From Atopobium sp. (lineage in GTDB: Bacteria; Actinomycetota; Coriobacteriia; Coriobacteriales; Atopobiaceae), in the NCBI GenBank assembly GCA_022732885.1, contig JAIJTS010000002.1, positions 70,409-134,408 on the forward strand: a stretch of 64,000 nucleotides of DNA, in the 5' to 3' direction. The translations under genes and the position numbers were made by a program. Shown here one piece after another: positions 60,335-64,000 of the stretch. Position 1 is the first letter of the stretch. Each line of letters starts with the position of its first letter. Below the pieces are notes generated by a model. That model worked only from the letters and a program-made list of their open reading frames with translations. It had not been told where the DNA came from and did not search any database.

Positions 60335-61633
60335 CTACTTCTTACGCTTGACCTTAATTTGAATACCAGAGGTATCTGGACGAGGAGATGTAGAAGCAAC
60401 AGCGGGTTTCTCGCCATTTACAAAGGCAGAGAAACGCTGACGGAAACGATTCCACTTGTGGTAGATAGACTCGTGGTCGTGAGACCTGAGACCCAAAAGC
60501 ATACTTGCTGCCAGAGTTGGAAGCAGATACTCAATAGCACGCCAAAGCACAAAGCCTGCGGCAATTTCCCCACCAAACATATGGCCAAACAGGAAGGCAA
60601 AACCACCCTCAGCACCGCCAGTACCACCAGGAAGTGGAATAGCCGAGGTCAAGAGCTCAAGCATTGAACCAGAAGCTAAGCAAGTCAGAAGATCTGCGGG
60701 CTGGCCAAGTGCACGTAGGACAAAGTATGGAAGCGCATAGAGGCAACCAAGCTGAGCCAAGGTAACTAGTAAGACAACACACATCTCTGGAATGTTTTTT
60801 GCCGCAGTTTTAAAGCCATTAGAGAACTCATCTACCTGCGTGTTAATAATGCCATGCCAGTGATCATAGTGCTTTACAATACGCAAACGCGAAAGCAGCC
60901 TTAAGCCCCAGTTACCCACTGCCTTTACCATTTTAGGAAGCAAACAAATTGCTAGGATGACGGCTACCATCACAATCTTTGCACCAAATAAAATAACGCC
61001 AATAACAGTTACATCACCAAATTGTTCATAGAAATAACTAGCTCTGAAGATAAGCATAAGAGCTGCGAAAATACCCTCGCCCGCCTCGTACATAACAAAG
61101 CGTGTGAACTGCAAGGCTCCTGCTTGGCCTACGGAAATACCTGCACGAGTCAAGCGATAAATTTGAGCAGGAGCAGCTCCTGCGCCGTTTGGCGTAAGGT
61201 TCATGAAGAAGATACCTGACGCTTCAACGCTCATCAGGTCTCGCACGCCAACGGGACTCTCAGGATCTGTAATGACCGAGATGACATACGCAAGAATACC
61301 TAGAAGATAATAAACAAAGTAACAGAGAGCACCAGCAATGAGCCAACCTGTATCTACGTCTGCCAGAGCAACAACAAACTCATCAAACTGACCAGAAAAT
61401 ACAATGTAGAGTGCGTAAAGTATTACAACCGCAAAAAGGAAAAGAATACTTTTTCTAACCTGACCAAAGCTCTCTTTTGCTTCTTCTACCTGCTCAGATG
61501 AAGAAGTAGGAGCAACACTAATCTTAGGTTTTTTAGTAGAAACACCCTTAACGGTTGTAGATCCAATCTTCACCGTTACCTTTGGTGTAGATGAGGGGTG
61601 CTCGGTTTCAGACGCGCCATCTGGGCGATCCAT
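60335..61633 (-). CDS. UPF0104 / lysylphosphatidylglycerol-synthase-type membrane protein
   Basis: This protein of about 432 residues starts at the ATG at 61633 after a perfect AAGGAGG; a longer reading lacks this support. A polar, Lys-rich N-terminal region of about 80 residues precedes roughly eight to nine membrane segments. The stretches MNLTPNGAGAAPAQIYRL and TSAIPLPGGTGGAEGGFAFLF are the conserved loops of the flippase-like UPF0104 family (MprF membrane domain). There is no aminoacyl-transfer domain, so it is more likely a lipid transporter or glycolipid-related protein than a synthase. The C-terminus is basic. Confidence 0.88.
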   Translation of the reverse strand: MDRPDGASETEHPSSTPKVTVKIGSTTVKGVSTKKPKISVAPTSSSEQVEEAKESFGQVRKSILFLFAVVILYALYIVFSGQFDEFVVALADVDTGWLIAGALCYFVYYLLGILAYVISVITDPESPVGVRDLMSVEASGIFFMNLTPNGAGAAPAQIYRLTRAGISVGQAGALQFTRFVMYEAGEGIFAALMLIFRASYFYEQFGDVTVIGVILFGAKIVMVAVILAICLLPKMVKAVGNWGLRLLSRLRIVKHYDHWHGIINTQVDEFSNGFKTAAKNIPEMCVVLLVTLAQLGCLYALPYFVLRALGQPADLLTCLASGSMLELLTSAIPLPGGTGGAEGGFAFLFGHMFGGEIAAGFVLWRAIEYLLPTLAASMLLGLRSHDHESIYHKWNRFRQRFSAFVNGEKPAVASTSPRPDTSGIQIKVKRKK

Positions 61634-61739
61634 GGGCACCTCCTTGGACTCTGGATCACAATACGTGTACAGAAACAACACTCTGCGCAGGTAAACGATG
61701 CAACCTCAAAGGGTTTCTCGCCAACTAGCTGCTTTCAGT

Positions 61740-62825
61740 TTATACGAACCGCTCAAGTATACTCTTGTCGGCCTCAATAATGCCACCGCCAATGACTTCC
61801 TGTCCGTCATATAAAACAGCTGATTGACCTGCTGCAACAGCTTTGACGGACTGGTCAAATTCAATAAATCCACATTGATTATCCGTGAGGGTAAACGTTA
61901 CAGGGACCAGTGCGCCCGTGTGACGAGTTCTGACCACATACCTACCATCAGCTGCGGGTTCTCCAGAAATCCAGTGCATATCCGAAAGCTCCATGCGGTG
62001 GGTCCAAAGTGCTGGACAATTAAGGTCAGAGGTTACGTAGACCACATTCTTAAGCGTATCGGTTGCTACTACATAACGAGCAGGACCTCCGCCAATATTC
62101 AGGCCTTTTCTCTGGCCAACAGTGAAAAGAAACGCTCCGTCATGGGTGCCAAGAACCTTACCTGTCTCCCACTCAATGACGTCGCCCTGCTTTTTCTGAA
62201 AAGTGTCCAGCAAAAACGTGCGCAAACCTACAGGACCAATGAAGCAAATGCCATCAGAATCTGGCTTGGCTTCTATGCCCAGACCCCTCTCTGCACACAT
62301 GGCGCGAACCTCTGCCTTAGTGGCAATGTGTCCAATTGGAAAGAGCGTTCTCTCAAACAAATGACCTGGTACACGCCACAGGAAATAGGTCTGATCCTTA
62401 TGGGCATCTGCGGCGCGCAAAAGCTTTTTGGTACCCGGAATGTTCTGCGCGTAGTGGCCTGTTGCAACAAAATCTGCACCCTCAGCAAAAGCACGTTCCG
62501 CAAAGGTGCCAAACTTTACCGTCTGGTTACACATAACGTCTGGATTGGGCGTACGACCGTGCTCGTAGGCATCAAGCAGATAATCAACAACAGTGGCCTT
62601 ATACTCGGCTTCACAGTCCCACACGTCCAAATCAATGCCAAGTGTTACGCAGACGCGCTCAGCATCTGCCAAATCATCTGCCCAAGGACACTTAAAGCCG
62701 GGCAGGTCCTTGGACCAGTTGCGCATATAGATAGCCTTGACGTTATAGCCCGCCTCAAGAAGTAGAGCCGCAGACAGCGCCGAATCAACGCCACCGCTCA
62801 TGCCAAGGTAAACTAGTTCTCCCAT
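61740..62825 (-). CDS. mnmA: tRNA 2-thiouridylase MnmA
   Basis: This 361-residue protein has the PP-loop MSGGVDSALSAA (residues 9-20), the catalytic Cys99 in RTPNPDVMCNQTVKF and Cys194 in KPDSDGICFIG, with ATGHYAQ between. It thiolates uridine 34 of Lys, Glu and Gln tRNAs, using persulfide relayed from a cysteine desulfurase. The desulfurase gene overlaps it by 13 nt upstream. An Elp3 gene 4 kb away acts on the same nucleotide. Confidence 0.96.
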   Translation of the reverse strand: MGELVYLGMSGGVDSALSAALLLEAGYNVKAIYMRNWSKDLPGFKCPWADDLADAERVCVTLGIDLDVWDCEAEYKATVVDYLLDAYEHGRTPNPDVMCNQTVKFGTFAERAFAEGADFVATGHYAQNIPGTKKLLRAADAHKDQTYFLWRVPGHLFERTLFPIGHIATKAEVRAMCAERGLGIEAKPDSDGICFIGPVGLRTFLLDTFQKKQGDVIEWETGKVLGTHDGAFLFTVGQRKGLNIGGGPARYVVATDTLKNVVYVTSDLNCPALWTHRMELSDMHWISGEPAADGRYVVRTRHTGALVPVTFTLTDNQCGFIEFDQSVKAVAAGQSAVLYDGQEVIGGGIIEADKSILERFV

Positions 62826-64000
62826 GTCACTCCTACACGAGCAGATTCCTGCTTGACAGCCTCAGAGATTGCCCAAGCTGCGTACAAGATGTCGTCTTCT
62901 GTGGTAGTCCTTCCAAGCGTTAACCTGAGGCTTCCCGCAGCTACTTCTCGCGGTGCGCCAATTGCCTCAAGCACGTGAGATATTTGCATTTTTGATGCAG
63001 CGCAGGCAGAGCCCGTTCCCACCGACACACCTAGGCGCTCCAGCAGAATGACCAGACGGCGAGCTTCAAGTCCCGGGAAAGAAACGTGTAGCAAATTAGG
63101 AAGCCTGAGCTTGGCGTTCTTTGGCCCCGAGACAATCATCTGCGGAAACTCCTTACACAACAGCTCCTGCAGCTGATCTCTAAGGCGAGAAACCCGCTTT
63201 GCCTCGTCAGCGCGAGTTTCGTCTGCAAGCGCTAAAGCACACGCAAAACCAATGACGCCCGCAACGTTTTCTGTACCAGAACGAACGCCACCTTCTTGTC
63301 CGCCACCCAACACCAACGGCCTTAAGCGCACATCACCGGAGGCCCACAGAAGACCTACCTGCTTTGGACCGGAAAGCTTTGCCGCTGAAAGCGTCAACAT
63401 ATCAACGCCCAGCGACGACACATTCACGCTTAAGTACGCAGCTGCCTGAGAAGCGTCTACATGCAAGTGCAGCGGACGAGTCTCCCCTGCTGCAAGCCTA
63501 CGCGAGCGCTCCTTGGCAAGCACCTGGGAAATCTCTCGGATAGGCTGGATGGTGCCAATCTCACCGTTTGCAAGTTCAATAGAAACCAGCTCGGTTTCTG
63601 GCTTGAGTGCTTTTGCAATCCGCTCTGGGTCCACGCGACCGTCTGCTTCTACGCGAAGTGTCTTGTGCGAGAAAATCCCTGCACACGCAAGAACACTCTC
63701 GTGCTCAATAGCGTCAACGATAACGTGCGCGTCTTCCGAAACTGTTGCAAAGGCTAGGTTGTTGGCCTCTGTAGCACCAGCCGTGAGCACTACATTTCCT
63801 GGACGAGCGCCGATGACGTGTGCCAAGACAGCGCGTGCACGTTCTACATCGTCACGAACCTGGCGAGACAGCGCATACGGAGCTGATGGGTTATAAAACT
63901 TTTCCGTGAAGTACGGAATCATTGCATCAACTACACGCGGATCCATTGGTGTAGCTGCAGCAAAGTCCAGGTACACGTTGTCTGTTGGATGTTCTGGTTT
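62813..64000 (-). CDS. Cysteine desulfurase, IscS/NifS type (N-terminus probably beyond window)
   Basis: At least 387 residues are visible from a GTG at 63976, but that codon has no ribosome site and the frame stays open to the edge, so the true start may be outside. It has YLDFAAATPMDP, GATEANNLA, HVDASQAA, the pyridoxal-phosphate Lys in SAAKLSGPKQVGLL, GGGQEGGVRSGTENV and the active Cys in VGTGSACAAS. It mobilises sulfur from cysteine. It overlaps mnmA, so it likely supplies the sulfur for tRNA thiolation, and possibly for Fe-S clusters. Confidence 0.93.
   Translation of the reverse strand, partial: KPEHPTDNVYLDFAAATPMDPRVVDAMIPYFTEKFYNPSAPYALSRQVRDDVERARAVLAHVIGARPGNVVLTAGATEANNLAFATVSEDAHVIVDAIEHESVLACAGIFSHKTLRVEADGRVDPERIAKALKPETELVSIELANGEIGTIQPIREISQVLAKERSRRLAAGETRPLHLHVDASQAAAYLSVNVSSLGVDMLTLSAAKLSGPKQVGLLWASGDVRLRPLVLGGGQEGGVRSGTENVAGVIGFACALALADETRADEAKRVSRLRDQLQELLCKEFPQMIVSGPKNAKLRLPNLLHVSFPGLEARRLVILLERLGVSVGTGSACAASKMQISHVLEAIGAPREVAAGSLRLTLGRTTTEDDILYAAWAISEAVKQESARVGVTWEN

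Larger units (their letters stand above)
1185..63191. repeat. Genome-type iterated octamer TTCTCGCC / GGCGAGAA (31 copies, dispersed)
   Basis: Starts of GGCGAGAA on the plus strand: 1185, 7978, 16611, 19951, 22840, 28046, 31976, 33288, 43748, 51149, 51992, 53089, 53491, 54286, 59004, 63184. Starts of TTCTCGCC: 4447, 9343, 11347, 12882, 24860, 27261, 29109, 31548, 33153, 51165, 53663, 54267, 55459, 60408, 61715. The extended consensus is YTTCTCGCCA: 30 of 31 have a pyrimidine before the core and 24 of 31 have A after. The list was made by eye and may miss a few. Confidence 0.85.

Noticed and set aside
1185..63191. The iterated octamer as a Chi site for AddAB or an FtsK-orienting site
   Set aside because: Such sites are strongly polarised along a replichore; here orientations are 16 to 15. 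Not excluded on a whole-genome scale, only unlikely from this window.

Overview
The window reads as chromosomal core DNA of a low-to-mid GC, Gram-positive, anaerobic or microaerophilic bacterium. The gene set (zinc-type L28, AddAB, PTS HPr and IIA(Glc), superoxide reductase, AhpC, two bleomycin-hydrolase peptidases, two secreted choline-binding-type wall enzymes) suggests to me a Coriobacteriia member such as Atopobium/Lancefieldella or Olsenella. That placement is inferred from gene content and style, not from a search. No phage, insertion sequence, rRNA operon or CRISPR array is visible.

Layout. 1-3.7 kb: recG (cut by the window edge), fakA-like, an Asp23/Gls24 protein, and rpmB divergent from them. 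3.8-5.5 kb: a HAD phosphatase fused to thiamine pyrophosphokinase, and an FmdB-type zinc ribbon. 5.5-17.4 kb: one tightly packed minus-strand operon, addB-addA-priA-def-fmt-rsmB. 17.5-23 kb: yaaA, a membrane acyltransferase, a DUF2974-like lipase-fold protein, a small holin-like membrane protein, ptsH, and a coiled-coil tail-anchored protein. 23-28.8 kb: queA-queH-CPBP protease, then a strongly divergent MetRS-like protein and an alpha/beta hydrolase. 28.9-33.2 kb: a MarR regulator with a heterodimeric ABC exporter and palindromic operators. 33.3-40.5 kb: two HAD phosphatases, a cold-shock protein, and two modular cell-wall enzymes (amidase/glucosaminidase and L,D-transpeptidase) carrying the same long repeat module. 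40.5-49.4 kb: ruvCAB under a LexA-like operator, an NAD-synthetase-like protein with lost catalytic residues, superoxide reductase and dnaE. 49.8-54.2 kb: tandem pepC paralogues, a small membrane protein, yigZ and crr. 54.4-64 kb: RNase P RNA, a Trm9-like methyltransferase divergent from elp3, an AhpF-like reductase with permuted domains next to ahpC, tRNA-Val(GAC), a UPF0104 membrane protein, mnmA and a cysteine desulfurase.

Three observations stand out. (1) The octamer TTCTCGCC (extended YTTCTCGCCA) occurs 31 times by manual count, in both orientations almost equally (15 and 16), where about 2 are expected by chance. It appears in several reading contexts, in linkers and at C-termini, and twice as inverted pairs, one of which is the terminator between the pepC genes. 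This resembles a DNA-uptake or other genome-wide recognition sequence. (2) A divergent Elp3/Trm9-like pair lies 4 kb from mnmA-iscS, suggesting a bacterial (m)cm5(s2)U34 tRNA modification route. (3) A full-length NadE homologue has lost its catalytic and P-loop residues.

Functions link into a few themes: recombination and repair (RecG, AddAB, PriA, RuvCAB, DnaE), tRNA modification (QueA, QueH, Elp3, MnmA/IscS), peroxide and superoxide defence (AhpC, AhpF-like, SOR, YaaA) and wall remodelling.
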